From Catalinimonas niigatensis (GTDB lineage: Bacteria; Bacteroidota; Bacteroidia; Cytophagales; Cyclobacteriaceae), in contig NZ_CP119422.1 of the NCBI RefSeq assembly GCF_030506285.1, positions 5,939,501 to 6,003,500 of the forward strand: a stretch of 64,000 bases of DNA. Reading direction: 5' to 3'. The notes beneath the pieces are model-generated. The model did no database searches and was not told where the DNA came from. It saw only the letters and a list, made by a program, of their open reading frames with translations. The position numbers and the translations under genes were made by a program. This document shows, piece after piece, positions 33,157 to 43,900 of the stretch. Each line of letters begins with the position of its first letter. Position 1 is the stretch's first letter.

Positions 33157-34332
33157 ATGTCTGATTATAAATCTATTTACAACCTACAGTTTGGACTGCT
33201 TTGCCTGAGTTCATTCCTCTTTTTTTCTAGTTTTAACATGATTATTCCTGAATTGCCTTCCTATCTGGAATCTTTGGGCGGGGGAGAATACAAAGGCTTA
33301 ATCATCGCATTATTTACCCTGACTGCAGGCTTATCCCGTCCTTTTAGCGGAAAACTTGCCGATAAAGTAGGGCGTATACCAGTAATGATTTTTGGAGCAG
33401 TAGTCTGCTTTATCTGCGGATTTCTTTATCCAATCGCTTCCAGCGTATTCCTGTTTTTACTTCTCCGGTTTTTTCATGGCTTTTCAACAGGTTTTAAACC
33501 TACCGGCACATCAGCCTACGTCGCAGATGTAGTCTCAGCAAGCCGAAGAGGAGAGGCAATGGGTGTATTAGGTTTGTGTGGAAGTTTAGGGATGGCCAGC
33601 GGCCCAGCAATAGGGAGTTTGGTAGCAAATCATTTTTCACTGGATATGATGTTTTACTCCTCTTCAGTGGCTGCGATATTATCTATAGTAATTTTAGCAG
33701 GCATGAAAGAAACATTAGAAGATAGGCATGCTTTTCGGGTATCCTTTCTGAAGCTAAATAAAGAGGAAATTTTTGAACCCAGGGTAATTGCTCCCTGCAT
33801 TGTACTATTGCTTACTGCTTTTTCTTTTGGCATAGTACTCACCATTACGCCGGATTTTAGTGATACCCTGGGAATCAAAAACCGAGGACTTTTCTTTACA
33901 TTCTTCACTATTGCTTCAGTAGCTGTCCGTTTTTTTGCCGGGAAAGCTTCTGACAAATATGGTAGAATCCAAGTGTTAAAGGTTTCTACAATCTTATTAG
34001 CTATCGGTATGCTGATGCTTGGTCTGGCAGATAGTATTCCACTTTTTCTGACATCAGCAATCGTTTTTGGGCTGGCCACAGGTATGAATACTCCCACAAT
34101 TTTTGCCTGGACGATAGATTTAAGTCACGAAAAGCATAGAGGTAGAGGCATGGCTACCATGTATATTGCATTAGAGGCAGGAATCGGGTTAGGTGCATTA
34201 CTTTCCGGATGGATATACGGTAATGATTCAGGGCACTTTGTATTTGCCTATGGATTGGGGGCTGTATTGGCTTTGCTTGCTTTTGTTTATTTATTCTTTT
34301 TACCAAAAGCACAATTAGCAACGTCCAAATAA
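33157..34332 (+). CDS. MFS transporter
   Basis: Major facilitator superfamily permease, 391 residues, about twelve membrane segments. Motif A is visible in the loop after helix 2 as GKLADKVGRIPV and its second-half counterpart as GKASDKYGRIQV. The layout resembles drug-efflux type (DHA1) members, for example LRFFHGFSTGFKPTGTSAY in helices 4-5. The exported compound is unknown. It is divergent from the PfpI-like gene and has a perfect inverted repeat ahead of it; a bidirectional terminator follows. Confidence 0.9.
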   Translation: MSDYKSIYNLQFGLLCLSSFLFFSSFNMIIPELPSYLESLGGGEYKGLIIALFTLTAGLSRPFSGKLADKVGRIPVMIFGAVVCFICGFLYPIASSVFLFLLLRFFHGFSTGFKPTGTSAYVADVVSASRRGEAMGVLGLCGSLGMASGPAIGSLVANHFSLDMMFYSSSVAAILSIVILAGMKETLEDRHAFRVSFLKLNKEEIFEPRVIAPCIVLLLTAFSFGIVLTITPDFSDTLGIKNRGLFFTFFTIASVAVRFFAGKASDKYGRIQVLKVSTILLAIGMLMLGLADSIPLFLTSAIVFGLATGMNTPTIFAWTIDLSHEKHRGRGMATMYIALEAGIGLGALLSGWIYGNDSGHFVFAYGLGAVLALLAFVYLFFLPKAQLATSK

Positions 34333-34335
34333 AAA

Positions 34336-34367
34336 AAGCCACCCGTAATGAGGTGGCTTACTTTTTT
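34336..34367. terminator. Bidirectional terminator
   Basis: AAGCCACC (34336-34343) pairs with GGTGGCTT (34352-34359), A-run before and T-run after, lying between the convergent MFS and beta-barrel genes. Confidence 0.85.
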
Positions 34368-34382
34368 CGCTTGTGAACAGGT

Positions 34383-35009
34383 TTAAAACAGCTTATATCC
34401 TAATGACAGTTGGATGAGTTGGTTGCGCGTATCAGTTTCAAATGGTTGATTAACTCCTGGAATAGTAACACTTTCACCAAGCGCACTCAAATTGTTTTCA
34501 TATTTCAGATCCAGTGTGATTTTACTGATATCAAGACCAACACCTACTTGATATCCTACAGTTGCATCTTTATAATTCTGTTCAATTTCATCCACTGTAC
34601 CATCTGTTCTTGCATCATTACTTAATAACATGCTAAAGATAGGACCAGCATTAAGACGCAATAATGGTCCAATTTTAAAACCTAGCATGACTGGGACATC
34701 TAGTTTGTTATAAGTAAGATCTTGTACGGCATTAATTGTAGATGAACCTGGTTCATCTATAACGATCTGCCCACGCGTTGATGTAAACAAAGCTTCAGGT
34801 TGAACATAGAAACCAAGAATTGATACACGTGCAAATAAACCTGCATGAAAGCCCACTCCTGCATCTCCAGAAATAATACCTTCTACATCTTGTTTGACTT
34901 GAATTTTGGAACTACTGATACCCACTTTTGGGCCTAATGTGAAAAACTGGGCATAACTGCTGTATGCGAAAAGGGTTAATGCTGCTGTGATTAAAAGAAT
35001 ACGTTTCAT
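34383..35009 (-). CDS. Outer-membrane beta-barrel protein (PorT-like family)
   Basis: Small outer-membrane barrel of the OMP_b-brl_2 type: signal peptide (MKRILLITAALTLFAYSS to ...YAQ), then alternating strands such as GVGFHAGLFARVSILGFYVQPEAL and a terminal strand IQLSLGYKLF. The ATG at 35009 starts a normal signal peptide; the frame is open another 17 codons upstream. Function unknown; related proteins include PorT of the type IX system, but the match is only at the fold level. It sits 47 bases behind the propeller/barrel gene on the same strand, so the two may be co-transcribed. Confidence 0.8.
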   Translation of the reverse strand: MKRILLITAALTLFAYSSYAQFFTLGPKVGISSSKIQVKQDVEGIISGDAGVGFHAGLFARVSILGFYVQPEALFTSTRGQIVIDEPGSSTINAVQDLTYNKLDVPVMLGFKIGPLLRLNAGPIFSMLLSNDARTDGTVDEIEQNYKDATVGYQVGVGLDISKITLDLKYENNLSALGESVTIPGVNQPFETDTRNQLIQLSLGYKLF

Positions 35010-35056
35010 AGAAAAAAAATTAAGTTGAAACTGTTTTTGGAATTTTAACTCATGTT

Positions 35057-38000
35057 TCAAAAATCGTACCCTAGTGTTAAATATAGCTTAGGTTTCTCAG
35101 CAACAATATTATCTTCAATAGGATATGCCACATCAAACTTTAAATAATAGCCCAGCAACACCGTCCTGATCCCTGCTCCATAACTTTGTAACCAGGGGTT
35201 TTTGAAGTTTTTGATTTCCGCACGGAATGGTCCTCCATCATCAATCACTTCAGTATTCAGGCTATTTTCCTCGTTAAAAGGGCTATTTCCGGTCCAGGAA
35301 GAACCGATATCATAAAAACCAACAAACTCGAGATTGCGAAAGAAATTAGAGGCGATTGGCCCTCTGTGGAAGAAACGCACAATCGGCAAACGTAGCTCAG
35401 CGGTGAAAGTAAGTACATCCGTACCATTAAACTTATTGTAGTTGAAACCCCGCATATCAGTAAACTGGGTAAAAAGGATGTTGCTATTGTCTACATTTCG
35501 TTCAATAGCGAGTGGATCATTTTCGTCTTGTGTGTCGGTATTGAAGAAAAGCCAATTGTTCATCCCACCCAGCAAGTACTTTTGAGCGTTGCTGCCAAAG
35601 AAATTACCATAGAAGACTCTCGTAGCAAAAGTAATATCACGGTATAATTTCTGATAATGTCTGACATCCACTTCAATGTTACTGAATGATTTGCCAGGAT
35701 CATTCAGGCCCTGGTAATGGGTAAAAAATACTTTTGCCCGCGTTCCTTCAAAGTTTTTGAGACCAGTAACTAAGGTATTGTCAAATACCAATCCTGCATT
35801 GATACCTCCATAATGAAATGCACTTTCTACATTAGTACTTACTTGGGATAAATCCATGAAGTTAGTATTGGTATAGAAGGGGTTCAGTTCTAAACGAGTT
35901 GTGACATTAAAGGGTAAGGATGCCCCTACTTTGAATGTATTCATGGAATACTTCTGAATATCCCGGTCGCCGGAATTAAACATATAGCCGTTTCTTTCAA
36001 AGCGGGCCTTTAAGTCTACCCGGTTTTTCAGGTATTCATATTCAGCATAAATATTACCACTTTGCAGGTCAGTATACTGTACGATTCCTCCGTAGAAACG
36101 ATGGTTCTCCAACATGTCGTTCATCTGCACCTGAATGTTAAACCCAAACCTTCTCAATGGGTCTACAGTAAGGGAAGTGACTATGTTATCAGCACTAAAA
36201 CGGGTTTCGTAAGGGAAGGGACCGTCAATACGGGTTTCTTTTTGAAGCTTACGGTAGCGGGCAAGGAAAGAATTGCCTAAACCAGAGTCATCGCTTTCAC
36301 TTTCAAATCTAAAGTTATCTGTAGAAACATCATTCTCATCCTGTCCTTCAGGCTGATCAGGAGTATCAAAAACATAGTTATCAGTATCAATCAGCCCTTC
36401 CTCTGCTTCTAAATCAAAGGTGTAATCCTCCGTGTCTACAAAGTTGCTGTCATCTGGTATGGTATCTGGTAACGTCAATACCCCGCTTTGCCGGATGCTG
36501 TCATTAGCCAGAGAATCCGGAATGTCAACAATAAGGGTATCAAGTTGATCAACCAAATCTTGTGGAGCAACTAAGGATGAAGTATCAGAGGTAGCCTGCT
36601 CATTTACTCTTCTTTTCGTTTCAGAGAGCCTCTGAGATATAATTCTTGCTTGTATCGCATCCTGCCTCTGTGTCTTGGGCGTAAAAATGTTATTATCCAG
36701 GTTAAAGCTACTCTCAAGATACACATGATCTGCAACATCAGAAAGCATCACAAAAGAGAGCATGCTGTTGGCAAAGTTAATGTCATAATCCTGAACACTC
36801 AGAGCGTAATTGGTAACCTGATTAAAAAGACTGTCTCTCAGGTTGTACTTATATATATTGTATATACCTCTTTGATCGCTTAAGTAGTAAATGGTGTTTT
36901 CATCCTGTGGTATAGGATGTATATCCTTGCTCACCGTATTGGTTACCCGGGTGAGCATTGAGTCTGCTTCATCTCCCTCATAAATGAAAATGTTAAAGTT
37001 ATCATCTATGTCAGTATTCAGTTGGATATCTCGGGCAGCCTGGTTGGCATAATAAAGAGAATCTTCAGGGCGGTTGCTGCTAAAAACAATCTTGTCGCTT
37101 CCCGGAATAAAACGAGGGTATAGATCATCATAAATATCATTGGTGATCCGTTGGAAAGTGTTTCTATTAGGATTATAAAGGTAAAGATCATTTTGCCCAT
37201 TAAGGTCTGCACTCATTACGGCCAATCGTCCATTGTCATTGAAATCCATAGATTTGACCTGATTGAAGCGTGTGAGTGTAATTTGTTGCTTACTCTTGGC
37301 TCCCATGTTGTACAGCAACATAAAGTTCTTGCCTTTGTCGTAACCTACGATACCCAAAGTTTGATTGTTGTTCCAACTGAGCAGCGGGATTGACGGATCA
37401 AATTCCTGATCAATTACTTTATAACCTGAAGTGTAAACGGTCCTTTTTTTCCCGGTCTTTACATTAAGAACCTTCACTTTGTATTTGCCTTTAAAGTTTT
37501 CCGAGTAGGCCAGATAGGTTCCATCAGGGCTAAAGGCTACCTGGTTATAGGCCAGGTTATTACGGTTTTTGTTACGCAGCTTCTGATCAGATTCCGGAAA
37601 AATATAAGATTCATTCACCTGATTAGCCATCTCTCCATAGTAAGAAGCCCATTGTCGGGTAAATAATTTGTAAGGAATCCCTAAAGTATTAACGACACTA
37701 CTCTCCTCATTGCGGATGATACGGGTAAGGTTAAGGATATTGGAAATACTACTTTTGCCATAGCGGGTTGCTATAAAATTCCAGACAGACTGACCGACCA
37801 GGGCAGCATCTTCTCCGGTGAGTTTGCCTAGTTTGAGGTTTTTGTTATCCTGAAACTGCTCCCGCATGAAGTCATCCATTTCAATACTCCATCCTTCTGC
37901 GATATAACGTGCGGCACCTTGAATAAACCACTCAGGCAAGCTTAACAGATAAGCACTCTGAAACATGTCGGTAAGACTTCCACCGAACATCATATCACTT

Positions 38001-38440
38001 ATAAGCATTTCAGAAATTCGCTTGACTAACTCATCTTTAAATGAGAGCATAGTACCGGGATAGGCAATTTCTACCTGAGATTTGACGAAGTCAGTCTGCC
38101 CACCCACAGTATATTTTTTTCCACCCACTCCTACATTGCTTTGTAAAAGGTCTTTGTTGGAGTTGTAAAGAAAAATTTTAGTTTTGGAATAAGGGGCATA
38201 GCCAATGACATCAGTAATTCGCTCAAATTCTTTTTCTAAAAACTTAGCAGCGATCAAGGCATTATCCTGTCCTTCATCATAAAAGTAGATGTCAAAATTA
38301 TCTGAGCTGTAATAGCGCCAGTTAAAATTTTTATACTGCACCCTATTCTTACCAAAGCCAGTTTGATTGATTTGTGCGTTGGCTGTGAATGTGCATGCCA
38401 TCCACACAAATATTAGAGGAACGTATGTAAACTTGTTCAT
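35057..38440 (-). CDS. Peptidase-MA-like / beta-propeller / BamA-like barrel protein
   Basis: A 1127-residue exported protein with three parts. The N-terminal region (about 25-280) resembles the gluzincin-like peptidase MA domain (SSDNFDIYFYDEG, SLPEWFIQGAARYIAEGW) but the place where the HExxH motif should be reads KRISEMLISDMM, so no metal site is seen. Residues about 290-620 carry repeated propeller blades (AFSPDGTYLAYSENFKGKY, VFSSNRPEDS). After an acidic linker comes a C-terminal Omp85/surface-antigen barrel (from about 740) ending GYDF. It immediately follows the FAD oxidoreductase stop codon without a spacer. Role: likely outer-membrane biogenesis or a surface sensor, unproven. Confidence 0.82.
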   Translation of the reverse strand: MNKFTYVPLIFVWMACTFTANAQINQTGFGKNRVQYKNFNWRYYSSDNFDIYFYDEGQDNALIAAKFLEKEFERITDVIGYAPYSKTKIFLYNSNKDLLQSNVGVGGKKYTVGGQTDFVKSQVEIAYPGTMLSFKDELVKRISEMLISDMMFGGSLTDMFQSAYLLSLPEWFIQGAARYIAEGWSIEMDDFMREQFQDNKNLKLGKLTGEDAALVGQSVWNFIATRYGKSSISNILNLTRIIRNEESSVVNTLGIPYKLFTRQWASYYGEMANQVNESYIFPESDQKLRNKNRNNLAYNQVAFSPDGTYLAYSENFKGKYKVKVLNVKTGKKRTVYTSGYKVIDQEFDPSIPLLSWNNNQTLGIVGYDKGKNFMLLYNMGAKSKQQITLTRFNQVKSMDFNDNGRLAVMSADLNGQNDLYLYNPNRNTFQRITNDIYDDLYPRFIPGSDKIVFSSNRPEDSLYYANQAARDIQLNTDIDDNFNIFIYEGDEADSMLTRVTNTVSKDIHPIPQDENTIYYLSDQRGIYNIYKYNLRDSLFNQVTNYALSVQDYDINFANSMLSFVMLSDVADHVYLESSFNLDNNIFTPKTQRQDAIQARIISQRLSETKRRVNEQATSDTSSLVAPQDLVDQLDTLIVDIPDSLANDSIRQSGVLTLPDTIPDDSNFVDTEDYTFDLEAEEGLIDTDNYVFDTPDQPEGQDENDVSTDNFRFESESDDSGLGNSFLARYRKLQKETRIDGPFPYETRFSADNIVTSLTVDPLRRFGFNIQVQMNDMLENHRFYGGIVQYTDLQSGNIYAEYEYLKNRVDLKARFERNGYMFNSGDRDIQKYSMNTFKVGASLPFNVTTRLELNPFYTNTNFMDLSQVSTNVESAFHYGGINAGLVFDNTLVTGLKNFEGTRAKVFFTHYQGLNDPGKSFSNIEVDVRHYQKLYRDITFATRVFYGNFFGSNAQKYLLGGMNNWLFFNTDTQDENDPLAIERNVDNSNILFTQFTDMRGFNYNKFNGTDVLTFTAELRLPIVRFFHRGPIASNFFRNLEFVGFYDIGSSWTGNSPFNEENSLNTEVIDDGGPFRAEIKNFKNPWLQSYGAGIRTVLLGYYLKFDVAYPIEDNIVAEKPKLYLTLGYDF

Positions 38441-39511
38441 TTAGGTCAATACTGAATTATACAGATGATTAAATCTTTGAATATCCACTTCTGTGTCAAG
38501 AAACTGGCCCTCCAAGAGCCGTAGAGTAAATTGTTTAGCGTAATAAGGTGCCAGGGATACGCCTTTCGTTCCTAAACCATTAAAAATACCCAATGGTTTA
38601 TGTTCGGGATGTATTCCAATGAATGGCTTCCGATCTTGGGTCGCAGGCCTTATACCAGCGATCTGTCCACTAACCTGATAACGTAACTTACACAATTTTT
38701 GGATTTTTTCCTCCAAAAAAGTTCGGCCCTCGCTAGTAGTTTGATAACTCAGATCATGATGATCATACGTAGAACCTACTTTACACTCTTCTCCCACAGG
38801 CAATATAAATATACCACGGTTAAATACTACTTCTTGTCTCTCTTCTGGCTTAATATATAAAATCTCTCCTTTTACCAGATGAAAGGGAAGCCAGTGGAAA
38901 AAAGGGTTTTTGATAGCTTCAGGACCTTCACAAAATATCAGGTGCCTCGCTTTTTGCCCTCCGATCTCCGCATAGTCTTTGTCTTTGGTAATTCTTAAAT
39001 CCTGCCAACCAAAAGATACCTCCTGATACACCTGCTGCCGGTTGAAAAAGGCTTGACTTGCTTTCAGATAAGCAGGTACATCAAGATAGCCTGAACTTTT
39101 GAGTAAAATACCTCCCCAGGGATCATTGAGGACTCCCGGAAAAAGACTGCTGGTGGCTATTTTCTCAACGTAAGCTGCAAATGCTTTATTGTCAGCTTTG
39201 GCAAGCCAGTCATTTTGTTCTTCTACCGAAACAAAAGGTCTGTAGATAGGCTTAGGATAGAGAAAACTTTGATTGGTCTTTTGTTCAATGCGTTGGTAAA
39301 ATGACTCCAGATAGGGAAATAAAAGGTCGGCGTTCCAGGTTTTTACCATTTTTCTACCAGTTACCGGATTATACAAACCCGCAGCTACCATGGATGAAGA
39401 TTCTTTTTTAGTTACATTGAAAACTTTAAAGTTTACACCCTCTTCCCAAAGATGCCAGGCTAATGTACTACCAGCAATTCCTTGCCCTACAATGAAAAAG
39501 TCAAAAATCAT
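38441..39511 (-). CDS. FAD-dependent oxidoreductase (DAO family)
   Basis: Flavoprotein of the D-amino acid oxidase superfamily, 356 residues. It begins with the dinucleotide-binding glycine motif FFIVGQGIAGSTLAW and ends with GIFNGLGTKGVSLAPYYAKQF, the second FAD-contact motif. The middle lacks a signature that would fix the substrate (glycine, sarcosine or a tRNA base like the MnmC C-terminal domain are all possible). Its TAA is directly followed by the ATG of the propeller/barrel gene, so the two are probably one transcription unit. ATG at 39511. Cytoplasmic. Confidence 0.85.
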   Translation of the reverse strand: MIFDFFIVGQGIAGSTLAWHLWEEGVNFKVFNVTKKESSSMVAAGLYNPVTGRKMVKTWNADLLFPYLESFYQRIEQKTNQSFLYPKPIYRPFVSVEEQNDWLAKADNKAFAAYVEKIATSSLFPGVLNDPWGGILLKSSGYLDVPAYLKASQAFFNRQQVYQEVSFGWQDLRITKDKDYAEIGGQKARHLIFCEGPEAIKNPFFHWLPFHLVKGEILYIKPEERQEVVFNRGIFILPVGEECKVGSTYDHHDLSYQTTSEGRTFLEEKIQKLCKLRYQVSGQIAGIRPATQDRKPFIGIHPEHKPLGIFNGLGTKGVSLAPYYAKQFTLRLLEGQFLDTEVDIQRFNHLYNSVLT

Positions 39512-39862
39512 GGAATGAATTCATGCTTAAGTGGAATTATGTAAAATAATATACAAATTTGTAAGTATGTACTAAGACAGCGCTAAATTAAATTTTGATT
39601 TCAGTCAGTATGAATCATCCTCGTCTATGACTTGATTTGCTAGACGTAGTTGATTATATAGAGTGCTTAAAATGGGTAATGTATTGCGCTTTTCCCGATA
39701 TACCCCCTGGCATTGTGCTTCAAATATAAAGCCCTAGTAGGATGCAAGGGCAACGAAGGTGAAGTTTTCAATAAAAATTTTATTACAGTACTTAAAAAAT
39801 TTATTTCAGTAAAACACCACAATATTTTTTTTAACTCATAACACAATCTTTCAAGCAAACTT
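39512..39862. other. Gene-free stretch between divergent genes
   Basis: Between the FAD oxidoreductase (minus) and pssA (plus). AT-rich; expected to contain both promoters. I see no gene and no repeat worth naming. Confidence 0.6.
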
Positions 39863-40564
39863 ATGGTGAGATATATTCCTAATTTTTTGACGATTTGCAA
39901 TCTGCTGAGTGGATGTCTGGGCATCGTTCTTATAGCAGAGGGCGACCTGAATAGTGGAGCTTATATGATCTGGGTAGCCGCAATATTTGACTTTTTTGAT
40001 GGACTTAGTGCCCGCGCCTTTAGAGCTTACTCCAGCATTGGTGGTGAACTTGATTCCTTAGCTGATATGGTGAGCTTTGGAGTGTTACCCTCTTTTATCG
40101 TGTATGAATTACTCAAAAATTCACTTCCTGATCCGCTATTCTATGCAGCATTTATCGCCTTCTCTATAGCAGCATTCTCCGCCATACGATTGGCAATTTT
40201 TAACATAGATACCCGTCAGACCAGTAGTTTTATAGGCTTACCCACTCCGGCCAGCGCTTTGCTTATCAGTGCCCTGCCTTTAAGCGACATCCCGATTGTA
40301 GAGCAACTGATGAATAATGATATATTTCTGATCGTACTGGTACTTGTTGTTTCTTACTTACTGGTAGCCAGGGTTGAACTGATGGCGCTAAAGTTTGATG
40401 GTTTTGGCTGGACAAAGAACAAACTCAAGTACAGTTTTATGCTCATTTCTCTGGTCCTGGTGCTGATACTGAATACGATAGCCATTCCATTGGTCATTGT
40501 TTTGTACATTATTTTCTCTCTTTTCAAAAATTCATGGCAAAGCAGCCCCGGTAAATCATCCTGA
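39863..40564 (+). CDS. pssA: CDP-diacylglycerol-serine O-phosphatidyltransferase
   Basis: Integral membrane enzyme that makes phosphatidylserine from CDP-diacylglycerol and serine, the step ahead of phosphatidylethanolamine. The CDP-alcohol phosphatidyltransferase motif is complete: DGLSARAFRAYSS, then GGELDSLADMVSFG (pattern DG-x2-AR-x8-G-x3-D-x3-D). Multiple membrane segments follow, as expected for about 233 residues of the type II PssA. It precedes purS on the same strand, separated by 45 bases of leader. ATG at 39863. Confidence 0.93.
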   Translation: MVRYIPNFLTICNLLSGCLGIVLIAEGDLNSGAYMIWVAAIFDFFDGLSARAFRAYSSIGGELDSLADMVSFGVLPSFIVYELLKNSLPDPLFYAAFIAFSIAAFSAIRLAIFNIDTRQTSSFIGLPTPASALLISALPLSDIPIVEQLMNNDIFLIVLVLVVSYLLVARVELMALKFDGFGWTKNKLKYSFMLISLVLVLILNTIAIPLVIVLYIIFSLFKNSWQSSPGKSS

Positions 40565-40609
40565 TTGTTATTTTTGCAGCATACAAACATTATCAAATCC
40601 ATAGAGAAT

Positions 40610-40867
40610 ATGAACTTCATCGCAAAGATAAACATCATGCCTAAGCCAGAAATCCTCGATCCTCAGGGAAAAGCAGTTCGTTTGGGACTGGGTAATTTAG
40701 GCCTGAGTCAAATCCATGATGTGAGAATAGGCAAACATATCACGATGGAGGTAGATGCAGATAGCGAGCAGGAGGCAAAAGAAAAAGTAGAACTTGCCTG
40801 CCAAAAACTACTGGCCAACATTATCATGGAAAATTATGAGTTTGCATTGGAGAAAGCCGGTGCCTGA
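40610..40867 (+). CDS. purS: Phosphoribosylformylglycinamidine synthase subunit PurS
   Basis: Small subunit of the purine-pathway FGAM synthase complex (PurS-PurQ-PurL), 85 residues from the ATG at 40610 (MNFIAKINIMPKPEILDPQG). The family pattern is clear: ILDPQGKAVRLGLGNLGL and IGKHITMEVDADSEQEAKE. In complexes of this type PurS couples the glutaminase (PurQ) to the synthase (PurL); neither is in this window. A TTG 45 bases upstream in frame is a less likely start. Confidence 0.9.
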   Translation: MNFIAKINIMPKPEILDPQGKAVRLGLGNLGLSQIHDVRIGKHITMEVDADSEQEAKEKVELACQKLLANIIMENYEFALEKAGA

Positions 40868-40922
40868 CAAAATAAAGGGGCTGATTTTTGCGTAACTTAC
40901 CCATAACCCTGCATTTGCTTTG

Positions 40923-43900
40923 ATGCATCAGCCTTATTCATTTCTATATATTTTTATTCTGTTCTTAGCCCTGTTTGTAAATAGTGCTATGGCCCAGGAA
41001 ATATCTGTTTTATCCACCGGTCAGTGGTACAAATTTTCAGTGCCTGAAGCTGGGGTTTACAAAATTAGTGGTGCTCAACTCGCAGAAAAAGGCATAGACA
41101 TCCGCCAGATTGATCCTCAAAAATTAGGCATATTTGGTTATGGAGGAGGGATGCTGGCGCAACCTCTGGCAAAACATCGCTACCATGACCTTCCTGAAGT
41201 GGCTATTTATCTTAGTGGTGTTGAAGATGGTAAATTTAATGCGGAAGATGAGCTTTTGTTTTTTGCTCAGGGACCAGATTATCTTCAGTTTGTAGCAGAT
41301 ACAGAGGGGAAATATAACTTACAGTTTCAAAAAAATCTATATGCCGACTCTGCCTATTACTTTTTAACCACTACTGAAGGTAAAGGTATCAGGCTCGTTG
41401 ATCTTCCTCAGAGAAACCTCAGCAATGCTCCTTTGATTACTATTTTTGATGACTATTGGGTACATGAATTGGATGAGCATGTTATTTTACAGCCCGGTTC
41501 GGGAAGGGAATGGTACGGAGAAGTTTTTTATAATGGGGATGTAAATTCCTTTGCCATTCCTACAGAGATAGCAACATCCGGAGAAATTGTCCTTGAGTTG
41601 AATGCGCTAGGAAGAACGACGATCCCTTCTCATTTTGAAATACTACTCAATAATCAGCTTCAGGGAACGCTTGAGCTTGATCCAATACTTAGCAGTACTT
41701 ATACAGATAAAGGTAAGGAGAGCTCAATACAACTAGTATTGCCATCGGATCAACTGACCGGAAAGGATCAGCTCGAGCTTTCTTTGAAATACACTGCCAA
41801 CGGAGATAGGGGACAGGCTCATTTGAATCGCTTTCTGCTGAGTTTTCCACGTACTTTAAATTATCAGAGTGAGCAGCTACTTTTTAGAAGTATTGAGAGT
41901 ACAAAAAATACGACGAGCACTTTTCAAATAAATGCATCTGTTTCTGATGCAATCATCTGGGATGTGAGTAATCCATTGGTTCCCGCGTATGTTCAGGCTG
42001 ATTATTCGGATGGTAAATATACTTTTGAAGTGGATACGCAGTCAGAACTTAGGGAGTTTGTTGTGTTTGATCCGGCTGAATTACCTCAAGCGCAATGGGT
42101 TGGGCAGGTTGAAAATCAGAATTTATCATATCCCCAGGTACCGGACTTACTGATCATTTGCCCTCCCTTCCTAAAAAATGAAGCAGAAAGGCTGGCTGCA
42201 TTCCGTCGCCAACATGATCAATTGGAAGTAGAAGTAGCAACTACTGAGCAGGTATATAACCAATTCTCTTCAGGCCGTCAGGATATTTCTGCTATCAGAA
42301 ACCTGGCTAAGTCACTTTACGACAGGCAGAAAGGTAAACTTAAGTATCTCTTGCTGTTTGGCAAATCTTCTTATGATTACAAGGATAGGGTTGACAATAA
42401 TACCAATCTGGTGCCTACCTATCAGTCCCGTAATGCCGTGCATCCCATCTATAGCTATCCTTCAGATGATTATTATGCATTTATGGAAGAGCAGGAAGGA
42501 GAATGGGAGGAAAGCTATCGGGGTGATCATACTATGGACATTGGTGTAGGCCGTTTACCAGTCAAAAGCCTACAGGAAGCCCAGATAGTAGTGGATAAGT
42601 TGACACATTATGCAACAAGTGAGCAGGCTTTTGGCAACTGGCGTACCCGTATCGCTTTTTTGGCAGATGATGGAGACAACGACCGCTACCAGAAGGATAG
42701 TGAACAACTCTCAGAAGGAATTTTTAATCAGTATTCCGGTTTTTCAACGCAAAAAATTTACCTGGACGCCTTTCCCCAAGAAAAGTATCCCAATCAGGAA
42801 CTAGCCCCACAGGTCAACCAGGCAGTGGAAGATGTTATAAATAATGGTGTATTGTTATTCAATTACGTTGGGCATGGAAATGAGCAGCGACTGGCTGATG
42901 AAAATGTCTTCAATGTAGGAATGATCAGTAAATGGGATAACCTGGATAAGCTTCCCTTTTTTGTCACTGCCACCTGTGAGTTTGGACGTCATGATGATCC
43001 TAATAGAATTTCAGGGGCTGAGGAATTATTGCTTAATCCCAAAGGAGGGGCAATTGGACTAGTCACCACGGCAAGGCCGGTTTTTTCCAATACGAATTAT
43101 CTCCTCAATCTGGCTTTTTACGAGCATATCTTTGAACGGGTGGATGGAGAGTACCAGCGCATCGGAGATGTTTTTATGAAAACCAAAAACGAGGCGCTCA
43201 ATGGACGGGACAACCGTAACTTTTCTCTGTTAGCAGACCCATCCATGCGACTTGCTTATCCTCACTATCAAATTGATATAGATAGTGTACTTTCATTAAG
43301 TGATAGAAAAAAAACGGATACCCTGAAAGCCCTCTCTGAAATTCGCTTTTACGGAGAAATCAGAGATCAGAAAAATGGTCAACGTGTACAACAATTTGAC
43401 GGAGAATTGACCTTAGTCTTACATGACAAGCCATTTACCATGAATACCCGGGGCAATGAAGGAACGGTGATGCAATTTAAAGAAACCAACAACGTTATCC
43501 ACAGAGGCCGCGCTAGTGTGAAAAACGGGCGGTTTATCATTGATTTTGTGGTTCCTAAAAACATAACATATAGCGCCGGTATAGGAAGAGTTAGTATGTA
43601 TGCCCAACCAAAAAATGGTAAGGGTACAGATGCCTTTGGTGGGGCTGACAACTTAGTGGTTGGTGGCAGCGATACCAATGCCCCTATAGATCAATCAGGA
43701 CCTGAGATATCCCTTTATCTTGATGACAGTAGTTTTGTGAGTGGTGATGTCACCGGCAGTACACCTGTTTTACTGGCACGATTGTGGGACGAACAAGGAA
43801 TCAATTTAAGCAGGCAGCAAACCGGGCAGGAAATCATGGCGAGCTTACAGAAAATAGATGGAAATACACCCAGAGAGATAAGCCTAAATGAATTTTTTGT

